From assembly GCA_017531065.1 (NCBI GenBank), contig JAFXLR010000016.1, positions 1 to 8,190 of the forward strand: a stretch of DNA of 8,190 bases. The letters are read 5' to 3'. Each line of letters begins with the position of its first letter. The stretch's first letter is position 1. Under the pieces are notes generated by a model that saw nothing but the letters and a program-made list of their open reading frames with translations, did not search any database and was not told the DNA's origin. Below, piece by piece: positions 1 through 4,773 of this stretch. This DNA comes from Bacilli bacterium. Its GTDB lineage: Bacteria; Bacillota_I; Bacilli_A; RFN20; CAG-826. Position numbers and translations under genes: made by a program.

Positions 1-29
1 AAACCCCCATTTAGTGAACAAATACCAAG

Positions 30-54
30 CCCCTTAGATAAACTGAGGGGTTTT
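30..54 (+). terminator. Rho-independent terminator of an upstream gene outside the window
   Basis: An 8-bp stem (30-37 with 43-50, one G-U pair) with a 5-nt loop ATAAA is followed directly by TTTT. The stem starts with four C-G pairs. It closes a transcription unit lying to the left of the window and insulates hpf from it. Confidence 0.75.
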
Positions 55-142
55 AAAATGCCCTGAAATTTACATTTTGGAAATAGCAACGATGAGAGGC
101 TTTCTCTGGAGCATAAGTATTTATCTTTTTAGCGATTCTAAA

Positions 143-148
143 TACAAT
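143..148 (+). promoter_or_regulatory. Possible hpf promoter (-10 TACAAT)
   Basis: TACAAT is a near-consensus -10 located about 40 nt before the hpf start. No good -35 lies 16-18 nt upstream (the best is TTTATC at 120-125), so the call is tentative. If it is real, transcription starts near 155 and gives a leader of about 34 nt containing the Shine-Dalgarno. The leader also carries a short inverted repeat (AGGATA-TT-TATCCT, 160-173) that abuts the ribosome binding site. Confidence 0.3.
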
Positions 149-173
149 ATAGGTAAAGAAGGATATTTATCCT

Positions 174-178
174 GGAGG
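174..178 (+). promoter_or_regulatory. Shine-Dalgarno of hpf
   Basis: GGAGG ends 10 nt before the ATG at 189 and fixes that start. The upstream in-frame region has no competing ribosome binding site. A perfect inverted repeat at 160-173 ends at the base just before it, so a small hairpin could affect access to the site. Confidence 0.75.
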
Positions 179-188
179 TACATAGGGT

Positions 189-743
189 ATGAAATACCAA
201 ATCGTCGGAAAGAACACTACAATCACCGATTCTATTCGTGCTGCCATCGAGAAAAAGCTCAGCAGAATGGACAAATTCTTTGTGGATGGAGACAACGTCC
301 TTTGCCGTGCCGTCGTCGTTACCTACAAAGTCGGAGCCAAGGTCGAAATCACGATCTTCACCAAAGAGATGGACTTCAGAACCGAGGTCCGTGCCAATGA
401 CTTCTATGACTCAGTCGATACTGCGATTGACAAATTAGAAGACCAGATGAGAAGACTCAAAACCCGTTTCGGGAAAAAGAAATCCGGAACTTCTCTCGGA
501 CGCTCAATCGCCTTCGAGAATTTAGAGGCTGAGGAAGCTGCCGAAGAGGATGATGAAGTCGTCAGAACCAAGTCCATTTACCTTGATCCAATGACCTTAG
601 ACGATGCCATTACCAGAATGGAAGCGTTAGGACATTCCTTCTTCGTCTACCTCGATGAAGAAGACGATCAGGTCTCCGTCGCTTACAAGCGTTTAGATGG
701 CGGATATGGCGTCATTCAAGTCGAAAATAAGTTAAAAGACTAA
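189..743 (+). CDS. hpf: Ribosome hibernation promoting factor, long form (HPF/RaiA family)
   Basis: This cytoplasmic protein binds the 30S decoding centre in stationary phase or stress and drives 70S dimerisation into inactive 100S ribosomes. The 184-residue length fits the long form typical of Bacillota; the enterobacterial short form is about 95 residues. Residues 1 to about 100 form the S30AE domain, starting MKYQIVGKNTTIT and rich in basic residues up to KTRFGKKK. An acidic linker (about 110-125, EAEEAAEEDDE) follows. The C-terminal dimerisation domain (about 128-178) shows the hallmark run from LDPMTLDDAITRMEALGH to VAYKRLDGGYGVIQ. The gene is monocistronic: a terminator precedes it and another follows 14 nt after the stop. 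The start is set by the GGAGG at 174-178. Family assignment is firm; growth-phase control is inferred from the family only. Confidence 0.96.
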   Translation: MKYQIVGKNTTITDSIRAAIEKKLSRMDKFFVDGDNVLCRAVVVTYKVGAKVEITIFTKEMDFRTEVRANDFYDSVDTAIDKLEDQMRRLKTRFGKKKSGTSLGRSIAFENLEAEEAAEEDDEVVRTKSIYLDPMTLDDAITRMEALGHSFFVYLDEEDDQVSVAYKRLDGGYGVIQVENKLKD

Positions 744-757
744 TCCAAAAAAGTTAA

Positions 758-782
758 GGGCCCATCGGGCTCTTTTCTTTTT
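758..782 (+). terminator. Rho-independent terminator of hpf
   Basis: GGGCCC (758-763) pairs with GGGCTC (767-772), with one G-U pair and a 3-nt loop. A T-rich tract (773-782) follows, and A residues upstream extend the pairing. It lies 14 nt past the hpf stop. Confidence 0.85.
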
Positions 783-794
783 GTCTTTAGAAAA

Positions 795-823
795 TTAGGT
801 AACAAAGATAAAGTGTTGCCTAA
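795..823 (+). promoter_or_regulatory. Inverted repeat over the -35 of the 850-1657 unit (candidate operator)
   Basis: TTAGGTAACA (795-804) and TGTTGCCTAA (814-823) are inverted arms matching at 9 of 10 positions across a 9-nt spacer. The right arm covers the -35 hexamer at 816-821. A dimeric repressor bound here would block RNA polymerase, the usual arrangement for self-regulated two-gene modules. No U-tract follows, so it is not a terminator. Operator function is inferred. Confidence 0.5.
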
Positions 824-843
824 CAAAATGGAAAGTTTATAAT
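816..843 (+). promoter_or_regulatory. Strong sigma-A-type promoter for the 850-1657 unit, leaderless
   Basis: -35 TTGCCT (816-821), a 16-nt spacer and a perfect -10 TATAAT (838-843). Only six bases separate the -10 from the ATG at 850, so the expected first transcribed base is at or within a base or two of the A of the start codon. No Shine-Dalgarno precedes it. The mRNA is therefore predicted to be leaderless. Confidence 0.8.
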
Positions 844-849
844 ATTCTC

Positions 850-1164
850 ATGAAGAAAACGCTGACCAAAAAGATCATCAAAGGACGTGAGTATTTTTAT
901 TTGGTCTACAGGAAAAACGGCGTTCTCAAGAGTCAGTACCTTGGAAGCGCATCCTCGGTTAAGTACAAGAAGTATCTCTTCAAGCTGACCGCGGAATCTG
1001 GCTCATACGGAATCGATAAAGCAAGACGCAAAAACTTTGCAAAAGGAGTGCCTCTTGTTTATGTCGAAAATGGCTTTTTGATTGACGAATATAAAAACGG
1101 CACAAAAGAGTATCTCAACAACAAACTCCAAGTCGTGAAGGTGGTTGCCAAACATGATAGATGA
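850..1164 (+). CDS. Small basic protein of unknown function; possible antitoxin-like partner of the next gene
   Basis: I do not recognise this 104-residue protein with certainty. It is Lys/Arg-rich and lacks membrane segments. The N-terminal third has a beta-like pattern (REYFYLVYRKNG, ending KSQYLG), a motif seen in assorted small proteins and integrase or transposase N-termini that read as 'YYL.Y..G..k..YLG'. A second beta-like stretch near the C-terminus (LVYVENGFLIDEYKNGTKEYL, about 69-90) resembles short hairpin modules of some small antitoxins; this is memory of a pattern, not a search result. The gene ends in TGA and overlaps the following P-loop gene by 11 bp in another frame, implying translational coupling. 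Start codon choice follows the promoter geometry, since the ATG at 850 is six bases past the -10 and has no Shine-Dalgarno. The antitoxin role is inferred from arrangement only. Confidence 0.7.
   Translation: MKKTLTKKIIKGREYFYLVYRKNGVLKSQYLGSASSVKYKKYLFKLTAESGSYGIDKARRKNFAKGVPLVYVENGFLIDEYKNGTKEYLNNKLQVVKVVAKHDR
1138..1144 (+). promoter_or_regulatory. Shine-Dalgarno deciding the start of the P-loop gene
   Basis: AAGGTGG, one base from AAGGAGG, lies inside the end of the preceding gene and nine bases before the ATG at 1154. The in-frame TTG at 1145 would abut this site with no spacing, so ATG 1154 is the better start. Confidence 0.6.
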
Positions 1165-1657
1165 ACAACCTCAATTGATCGTCATAGCAGGGGTTCCTGG
1201 CAGTGGTCGTTCCACCTTTGCGAGGTGCTATAAAAACGCCTTCATACACTCGCTTCCAGTCAAACCTATCAAGGAGGGCATAAGTGGGGGTGAGTCTTTT
1301 GCGACCCTCATGACCCTCGCTCAGCCTGAGGACATGCTCAACCTCCAGAAAGCACATCGCCGTGGCTACCGAATCACCATCTATTACCTCTTTACCGGGA
1401 AGCTTTTATCCATGCTGAGAGCGAGGTATCGGCAAGTGGTAGAAGGAGTGCCGTTCAACGAATCCTCATTCAGGAAAAACTATGCCGCTTCATACAAAGG
1501 CCTTATCTCAACCTATCAAAGGAGTGAGATCGTCTTCTTCATCCGTAACCAAAAGGAATTCGAATTCTTGGCGGCCTATGACCCAAAGAAAACCTCTTTA
1601 GAAGTCTTCTCCAAAGCCCTAAAAGTGGTGAAAACATCAGTTGACGCCATAAAATAA
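1154..1657 (+). CDS. Divergent Zeta-toxin-like P-loop NTPase/kinase-fold protein
   Basis: Starting at ATG 1154 the protein has 167 residues. A hydrophobic strand (LIVIAG, 8-13) leads into a Walker A-like loop GVPGSGRST (13-21), where the canonical Lys is Arg19. A second strand after a basic turn (RRGYRITIYYLF, 69-80) is followed by R-x-R-x-R (89-93), then VEGVPFNESSFRKNY (96-110) and a terminal strand SEIVFFIRN (124-132). This order matches chromosomal Zeta-toxin-like proteins: P-loop, 'GY.v.l.fl', 'R...R...GGH.ip...i..RY', 'D.v.iydN'. The family's catalytic Asp after the P-loop, the E-TT motif (here SFATL, 48-52) and the GGH motif are not preserved. Zeta enzymes phosphorylate UDP-GlcNAc; whether this one can is doubtful. 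It overlaps the small upstream gene by 11 bp and is co-transcribed. A generic AAA/kinase-like P-loop protein is the alternative. Confidence 0.7.
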   Translation: MIDEQPQLIVIAGVPGSGRSTFARCYKNAFIHSLPVKPIKEGISGGESFATLMTLAQPEDMLNLQKAHRRGYRITIYYLFTGKLLSMLRARYRQVVEGVPFNESSFRKNYAASYKGLISTYQRSEIVFFIRNQKEFEFLAAYDPKKTSLEVFSKALKVVKTSVDAIK

Positions 1658-1666
1658 GCATTTCTC

Positions 1667-1681
1667 TTTGTTATTAACAAA
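1667..1681 (+). promoter_or_regulatory. Perfect inverted repeat covering the -35 of the HAD operon
   Basis: TTTGTTA (1667-1673) and TAACAAA (1675-1681) are perfect 7-bp arms around one base. The left arm contains the -35 hexamer. No U-tract follows, so a terminator for the gene ending at 1657 is unlikely; an operator is possible. Confidence 0.35.
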
Positions 1682-1696
1682 AGGTTAGTTTAGAAT
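1668..1696 (+). promoter_or_regulatory. Promoter of the HAD operon (1706-3989), near-leaderless
   Basis: -35 TTGTTA (1668-1673), a 17-nt spacer and -10 TAGAAT (1691-1696). The start codon at 1706 lies nine bases after the -10, so the leader would be only about 3-4 nt. There is no Shine-Dalgarno. Confidence 0.65.
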
Positions 1697-1705
1697 AATG
1701 CAACC

Positions 1706-2575
1706 ATGAAGTCTGTGAAACTGATCGCAACTGATTTGGATGGAACCCTTTTCTATCCTAAAAAACGCTCTCATATGGTCACCAAAGAGAACCGCGCTTT
1801 CATCCACCGTTTCGTCGGTGATGGAGGACGCATTCTTTTAGTCACCGGAAGGAACGCCTATTTCGGAGAAAAGGTCGGTTCCAAGATCGGTCTCCCATTC
1901 GACTACATAGCCTGCAACGGCTCTCTCGTCGTCTCTGGCGGAAAACGAATCTTCGAAAAAGGCATCAACAACGAAGAAGCGAGGAAAATCGTCACCGATC
2001 TTCAAAATGACCACGAAGCGAAACTCATCTTCCTCTTCACAAAAGACCATAATATGGTCTGCCAGAGGAAAGAGATCGCCAAATGGGTGAAGATGGGCTA
2101 TTCCATCTACCGCATCTTCGAAGGAACATACCGTGAGCCATATTTCAAAGACGACGAGCTCTTCGAAAAAGAACTCACAAGCGGAACGATCTACAAGATC
2201 CTCATGTTCCCAGGCTTTGGCAAAAAGAGCATCCCATTCTCTTTTGAGTTAGCCAAGAAGCTCCAGCCTCTTTATCCGGACCTCAACATAGTTGCCTCTG
2301 AGCAAGCCATTGAGATTACCGCAATCGGCTGTACCAAGAGAGAGGGGCTTTCGTTTTATCTTGATTATAATCAAATCAATGTGGATAATGTTTTAGTCGT
2401 CGGCGATTCTGGCAATGATATTTCCATGTTCCAAGCCTTCCCTGGAAGAAGCTTCTGCATGGACCACAGTCTCGAAGACGTTAAGCAACACGCTTCATTT
2501 GTAATCAAGCGTTTCAGTGATATCGAGAATTACGTCTACCCATCTGCGGAGACTACCGCTGAAACAAACGATTAA
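1706..2575 (+). CDS. Cof-type HAD-IIB family phosphatase
   Basis: A 289-residue soluble phosphatase of the haloacid dehalogenase superfamily, Cof/YbiV type. It should act on phosphorylated metabolites through an aspartyl-phosphate intermediate with Mg2+; the exact substrate cannot be read. Motif I is DLDGT with Asp10 (nucleophile) and Asp12 (acid/base). Motif II is VTGR with Thr47. Motif III Lys is Lys211 in GCTKREG. Motif IV is GDSGND (233-238), which binds the metal. The segment between about 80 and 205 is the C2B-type cap that sets specificity. A short Thr/Glu-rich tail (about 280-289) extends past the family core. It is the first gene of a three-gene operon; the next start lies 17 nt after the stop. 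The family usually shows 260-290 residues, so the length is normal. Confidence 0.93.
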   Translation: MKSVKLIATDLDGTLFYPKKRSHMVTKENRAFIHRFVGDGGRILLVTGRNAYFGEKVGSKIGLPFDYIACNGSLVVSGGKRIFEKGINNEEARKIVTDLQNDHEAKLIFLFTKDHNMVCQRKEIAKWVKMGYSIYRIFEGTYREPYFKDDELFEKELTSGTIYKILMFPGFGKKSIPFSFELAKKLQPLYPDLNIVASEQAIEITAIGCTKREGLSFYLDYNQINVDNVLVVGDSGNDISMFQAFPGRSFCMDHSLEDVKQHASFVIKRFSDIENYVYPSAETTAETND

Positions 2576-2583
2576 AAGGAAGG
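2576..2583 (+). promoter_or_regulatory. Shine-Dalgarno of the 303-residue protein
   Basis: AAGGAAGG begins directly after the stop of the HAD gene and ends nine bases before ATG 2593. It gives the operon-internal gene efficient initiation, in contrast to the site-less first gene. Confidence 0.7.
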
Positions 2584-2592
2584 CATTTACAC

Positions 2593-3504
2593 ATGAATCA
2601 ACCAACACAAGTAATCGCAACACTCGAACACTACAAAGTAGCGATTCGCGACACCCTTGAGTACACACTCAACAAGGAACACTACGACCTCAACGCTTTC
2701 AAAGACAAAAAGAGAAGCGTTCTTATTGAGGTCGAGCAGCCAACTCCACTTAAGAGCATCATCAATGCTTCTGGTGAGAACGGCGAAAAACTCGAAAAGA
2801 TGATCCGTGACTTCTACGATGACGTCTACGGTGATGAGAGCACCATCCTCAAGGCGGCCGATGACGGCCTCCGTGTTGATCACGCTCAGCACATCGCCAT
2901 CTTCAAAGGCGTCGTCCCGATCCACGAGAACGTCGAAGCCATGGTTTCTGGCATCATCCGTGACGCCAAAGGCAAAGGCATCGATGTCGCTCAGGCCGAA
3001 GCCGCTGACTTAGCCGAAGAAAGACTCTACAGGGGCGTCTGCTACCTCACCATGATCGGACAGCTCGTCAGACTCTTCAACGACTACAACGTCGCCCGTC
3101 GCGAAGCGAAAGGCGAAGAAAGCGCTGCTAGCAAATTCATTGGCAACGACATCACCGAAGTCATCACTCTTCTCAATACCGTCCGTGCCAACAACCGTAT
3201 CACCGACGAAAGATACATGGGTGTCCAAGACAAAGTCTTCGCCCTTGTCGAATACATGACCGGACGCCGTGATCTCCCAACCGGCAAAGGATTCCCTGAG
3301 GTCATCAGAGAGACTGAGGATTCCATCAATGGTTTCATCCGTGAGGTCGAACCAATGTGGAAGCAATCCTATGACCCACTCATCAGAGAACTCGTTGAGA
3401 TCGCAAGACAGCAACAAGCTAATGCCCAGCAGCAAGCTGAGGCTCCAGCCGCCGATCAGGGTGAGCCAGTTGAGCTCGACCCAAAGACCGGTCTTCCAAA
3501 ATAA
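2593..3504 (+). CDS. Conserved-looking soluble helical protein of unknown function (303 residues)
   Basis: I do not recognise a family. There is no signal peptide or membrane segment. The sequence is predominantly helical and acidic. Residues 1 to about 95 are charged helices and include an SVLIEVEQP strand. About 110-175 contains an Ala/Glu-rich helix and a hydrophobic one (RGVCYLTMIGQLVRLFNDY, about 147-165). About 185-225 and 235-275 hold further helices. The tail (about 273-290) is Gln/Ala-rich and ends in LDPKTGLPK. Codon use is strongly biased to C-ending codons (GTC, ATC, GAC, AAC), as in the mutase gene, which suggests high expression. It has a strong Shine-Dalgarno, sits 17 nt after the HAD phosphatase and 14 nt before a membrane protein gene, so a shared process is likely. 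Helical cytosolic partner of the membrane protein is a guess. Confidence 0.85.
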   Translation: MNQPTQVIATLEHYKVAIRDTLEYTLNKEHYDLNAFKDKKRSVLIEVEQPTPLKSIINASGENGEKLEKMIRDFYDDVYGDESTILKAADDGLRVDHAQHIAIFKGVVPIHENVEAMVSGIIRDAKGKGIDVAQAEAADLAEERLYRGVCYLTMIGQLVRLFNDYNVARREAKGEESAASKFIGNDITEVITLLNTVRANNRITDERYMGVQDKVFALVEYMTGRRDLPTGKGFPEVIRETEDSINGFIREVEPMWKQSYDPLIRELVEIARQQQANAQQQAEAPAADQGEPVELDPKTGLPK

Positions 3505-3518
3505 ACTAGGTTACGAAT

Positions 3519-3989
3519 ATGAACGATATGACTCCAACCAAAATTGAAGATGTTTCTAAGAACAAGGTTTCCAAAGGCGAAAAGGTTTTCATCGTCCTCG
3601 ATGGAATTCTCGCTCTTGGTGGTCTGGTGATGATAGTCCTTGGCTTCATTGCCGATTTCTATCCTGGCAAACCAGAGGACAACTGGACTGGGCAAGCAGC
3701 CTTCCAAAATGCCATGCATCTTTCCTACAGATGGTTTGGTGTCATTCTCATCTTAGTGGCCGCTCTTATCGCCGCCATCGCCCTTAACGGTTTTGCCCGT
3801 AAGAACGATACCGACAACGAGAGAGCCTTACGCCGTGCCCAACGTCTTAAGATCATCTCCGAATCCGAGAAGGTCACCGCTGAGCAAGAAGCCATCGCCG
3901 CCCAAGAGGCGAAAGCGGTGGAAGCTAAGCCAGCTGAAGAAGCTCCTAAAGCTGAGGAACCAAAGGCCGAAGAGCCAAAAGCTGAATAA
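3519..3989 (+). CDS. Two-helix membrane protein with charged Ala/Glu/Lys tail, unknown function
   Basis: 156 residues. A short Lys-rich N-terminus (about 1-22) is followed by TM1 (about 23-47, VFIVLDGILALGGLVMIVLG), an external loop of about 25 residues containing an Asn-Trp-Thr stretch, and TM2 (about 72-92). A basic patch (ARKNDTDNERALRRAQR) then starts a long cytoplasmic tail, helical to about 136, that ends in tandem PKAEE units. The positive-inside rule puts both termini in the cytoplasm. It is the last gene of the operon and is followed by a terminator. Only a weak AGG (3508-3510) serves as Shine-Dalgarno; a second Met at codon 4 is possible. The tail looks like a spacer or interaction arm. 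No family recognised. Confidence 0.85.
   Translation: MNDMTPTKIEDVSKNKVSKGEKVFIVLDGILALGGLVMIVLGFIADFYPGKPEDNWTGQAAFQNAMHLSYRWFGVILILVAALIAAIALNGFARKNDTDNERALRRAQRLKIISESEKVTAEQEAIAAQEAKAVEAKPAEEAPKAEEPKAEEPKAE
3945..3986 (+). repeat. In-gene 15-nt tandem repeat coding PKAEE
   Basis: Nearly three units of 15 nt encode PKAEE-PKAEE-PKAE at the very C-terminus of the membrane protein. Third codon positions differ between units (CCT/CCA, AAA/AAG, GCT/GCC), so the protein repeat is conserved beyond recent DNA duplication. Confidence 0.7.
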
Positions 3990-4005
3990 GCTAAAAATCA
4001 TCAGC

Positions 4006-4036
4006 AAAACCCCCATGAATTATCGTGGGGGTTTTT
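4006..4036 (+). terminator. Strong Rho-independent terminator of the HAD operon
   Basis: A 12-bp stem (4006-4017 with 4024-4035, one G-U pair) has a 6-nt loop AATTAT and a T-run to 4036. The base is A-T-rich and flanked by A on one side and T on the other, so it could also stop transcription from the other strand. Confidence 0.9.
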
Positions 4037-4049
4037 CATTGAAATGGTG

Positions 4050-4055
4050 TATTAT
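4050..4055 (+). promoter_or_regulatory. Possible -10 element of the 4069 membrane protein gene
   Basis: TATTAT ends 13 nt before the ATG at 4069. Because the operon terminator ends at 4036, this gene needs its own promoter, but no recognisable -35 is present at the right distance, which would fall in the terminator stem. A start near 4062 would give a leader of about 7 nt with no Shine-Dalgarno. Confidence 0.4.
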
Positions 4056-4068
4056 CTAAGAGTCGAGT

Positions 4069-4503
4069 ATGAAAAAGAGCGAGTATCTCCAGAAACTGGA
4101 AGAAGAATATAACAACAAGCAGAAAGCCTGGAAGGACCATATCCGCGAAGAGCCTAGCAAGTTCAAAAGGTTTTGGAAATGGGTCTGGTACCTCATCGCT
4201 TTCCCTTTCGTTTGGCTTTTCTACAATATCAGGGATTGGAGAAGCGCGATCTGCATCATCATCTCTTTCCTTCTTTGGTCCGTATCCGTTTGGGGGTTCT
4301 ATTTAGCCGCCCTCATTTGCGGTTGGACGACCGATGCTGCCAAATGGCTTATTGGCATTGGTTCAGCCGTCTGGGTGTGGTGGGCCTCACCAATTGGTTC
4401 CCCATTCATCTTATGCGTAACCTTTACGGCAATCGGAATAAAGACCATCTTCAATAAGATCCATCATAAAAAAGAGCCTTCACCTGAGAGTGAGGACAAA
4501 TAA
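4069..4503 (+). CDS. Small multi-pass membrane protein of unknown function
   Basis: 144 residues with no recognised family. The N-terminus (1-35) is charged and probably a cytoplasmic amphipathic helix (SEYLQKLEEEYNNKQKAWKDH). Hydrophobic Trp-rich segments follow at about 36-53, 59-85 and 109-128, with a shorter one at about 91-106, so three or four membrane spans. Trp is remarkably abundant (twelve), clustered at the segment ends, as expected for interface anchoring. The tail (129-144) is charged. The gene is alone between two terminators. Its stop codon is followed within four bases by the stem that terminates the opposing tRNA gene. Base composition resembles its neighbours, so there is no sign of recent transfer. 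Confidence 0.8.
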   Translation: MKKSEYLQKLEEEYNNKQKAWKDHIREEPSKFKRFWKWVWYLIAFPFVWLFYNIRDWRSAICIIISFLLWSVSVWGFYLAALICGWTTDAAKWLIGIGSAVWVWWASPIGSPFILCVTFTAIGIKTIFNKIHHKKEPSPESEDK

Positions 4504-4526
4504 AAAAACCTAGGATTTCCTAGGTT
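4502..4526 (-). terminator. Terminator of tRNA-Ser (minus), possibly bidirectional
   Basis: AACCTAGG (4507-4514) pairs perfectly with CCTAGGTT (4519-4526) around a 4-nt loop. Read on the minus strand it is followed by seven T (4508-4502), a proper U-tract just past the tRNA. On the plus strand the following bases are only moderately T-rich (ATTCTTT), so it may also serve the membrane protein gene ending at 4503. Confidence 0.8.
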
Positions 4527-4536
4527 ATTCTTTGAT

Positions 4537-4627
4537 TGGCGGAGGAATAGGGATTTGAACCCTAGCGCAGTGTTACCCGCCTACGAGCTTTCCAAGCCCG
4601 CCCCTTCGACCACTTGGGTATTCCTCC
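4537..4627 (-). tRNA. tRNA-Ser, anticodon GGA
   Basis: On the minus strand the acceptor 5' strand GGAGGAA (4627-4621) pairs with TTCCTCC (4547-4541), followed by G and an encoded CCA. The D-stem is CCC/GGG. The anticodon stem CGGGC/GCTCG encloses the loop TTGGAAA, giving anticodon GGA (reads UCC and UCU). A long variable arm (class II tRNA) and a T-stem TAGGG/CCCTA around TTCAAAT follow. Long variable arm plus GGA identifies Ser. Length is 91 nt with CCA. Confidence 0.96.
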
Positions 4628-4660
4628 AAACGCAACTATGTAGTTTGTCGCGCAAGGGGA

Positions 4661-4689
4661 ATTATAGGTTAGTGACCTTGATTTTTCAA
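4661..4689 (-). promoter_or_regulatory. Promoter of tRNA-Ser
   Basis: On the minus strand: -35 TTGAAA (4689-4684), a 17-nt spacer and -10 TATAAT (4666-4661). The stretch just after the -10 reads TCCCCTT, a C-rich discriminator of the kind linked to stringent control of stable RNA promoters. Transcription should start near 4654, giving a 5' leader of about 27 nt for RNase P removal. Confidence 0.85.
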
Positions 4690-4749
4690 CAACGCGATGA
4701 AACAAAGACAAGATATGAGGTTTATGCTAATCAATGCTTAGTCTTTTTA

Positions 4750-4758
4750 TGCTAGAAT
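4750..4758 (+). promoter_or_regulatory. Extended -10 promoter of the pseudouridine synthase-mutase operon
   Basis: TGCTAGAAT is an extended -10 (TGn before TAGAAT). No good -35 is visible at 16-18 nt, which is typical for extended -10 promoters. The predicted start near 4765 leaves a leader of only about 9 nt with no Shine-Dalgarno. An inverted repeat GTTTG-TTAAT-CAAAC (4759-4773) fills the space between -10 and ATG. Confidence 0.55.
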
Positions 4759-4773
4759 GTTTGTTAATCAAAC

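Noticed and set aside
1..10. AAACCCCCAT at the window start resembles the left arm of the terminator at 4006
   Set aside because: Terminator arms are often runs of A and C; the partner arm is not in the window, so nothing can be concluded.
77..400. Open frame of 107 codons overlapping hpf
   Set aside because: It runs across the hpf promoter and Shine-Dalgarno and then lies out of frame within hpf; its product is compositionally odd and has no ribosome binding site.
1145..1153. TTG at 1145 as start of the P-loop gene
   Set aside because: The Shine-Dalgarno-like AAGGTGG ends at 1144, leaving no spacer; ATG 1154 has a 9-nt spacer and begins just before the first strand.
3010..3435. Long minus-strand open frame inside the 303-residue gene (also similar ones inside hpf, HAD and mutase genes)
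   Set aside because: Strong C-ending codon bias in the sense gene removes stops on the opposite strand. The antisense products show no domains and no ribosome binding site.
4555..4755. Plus-strand open frame of 66 codons over the tRNA
   Set aside because: It is antisense to a complete tRNA-Ser and to its promoter, with no coding character.
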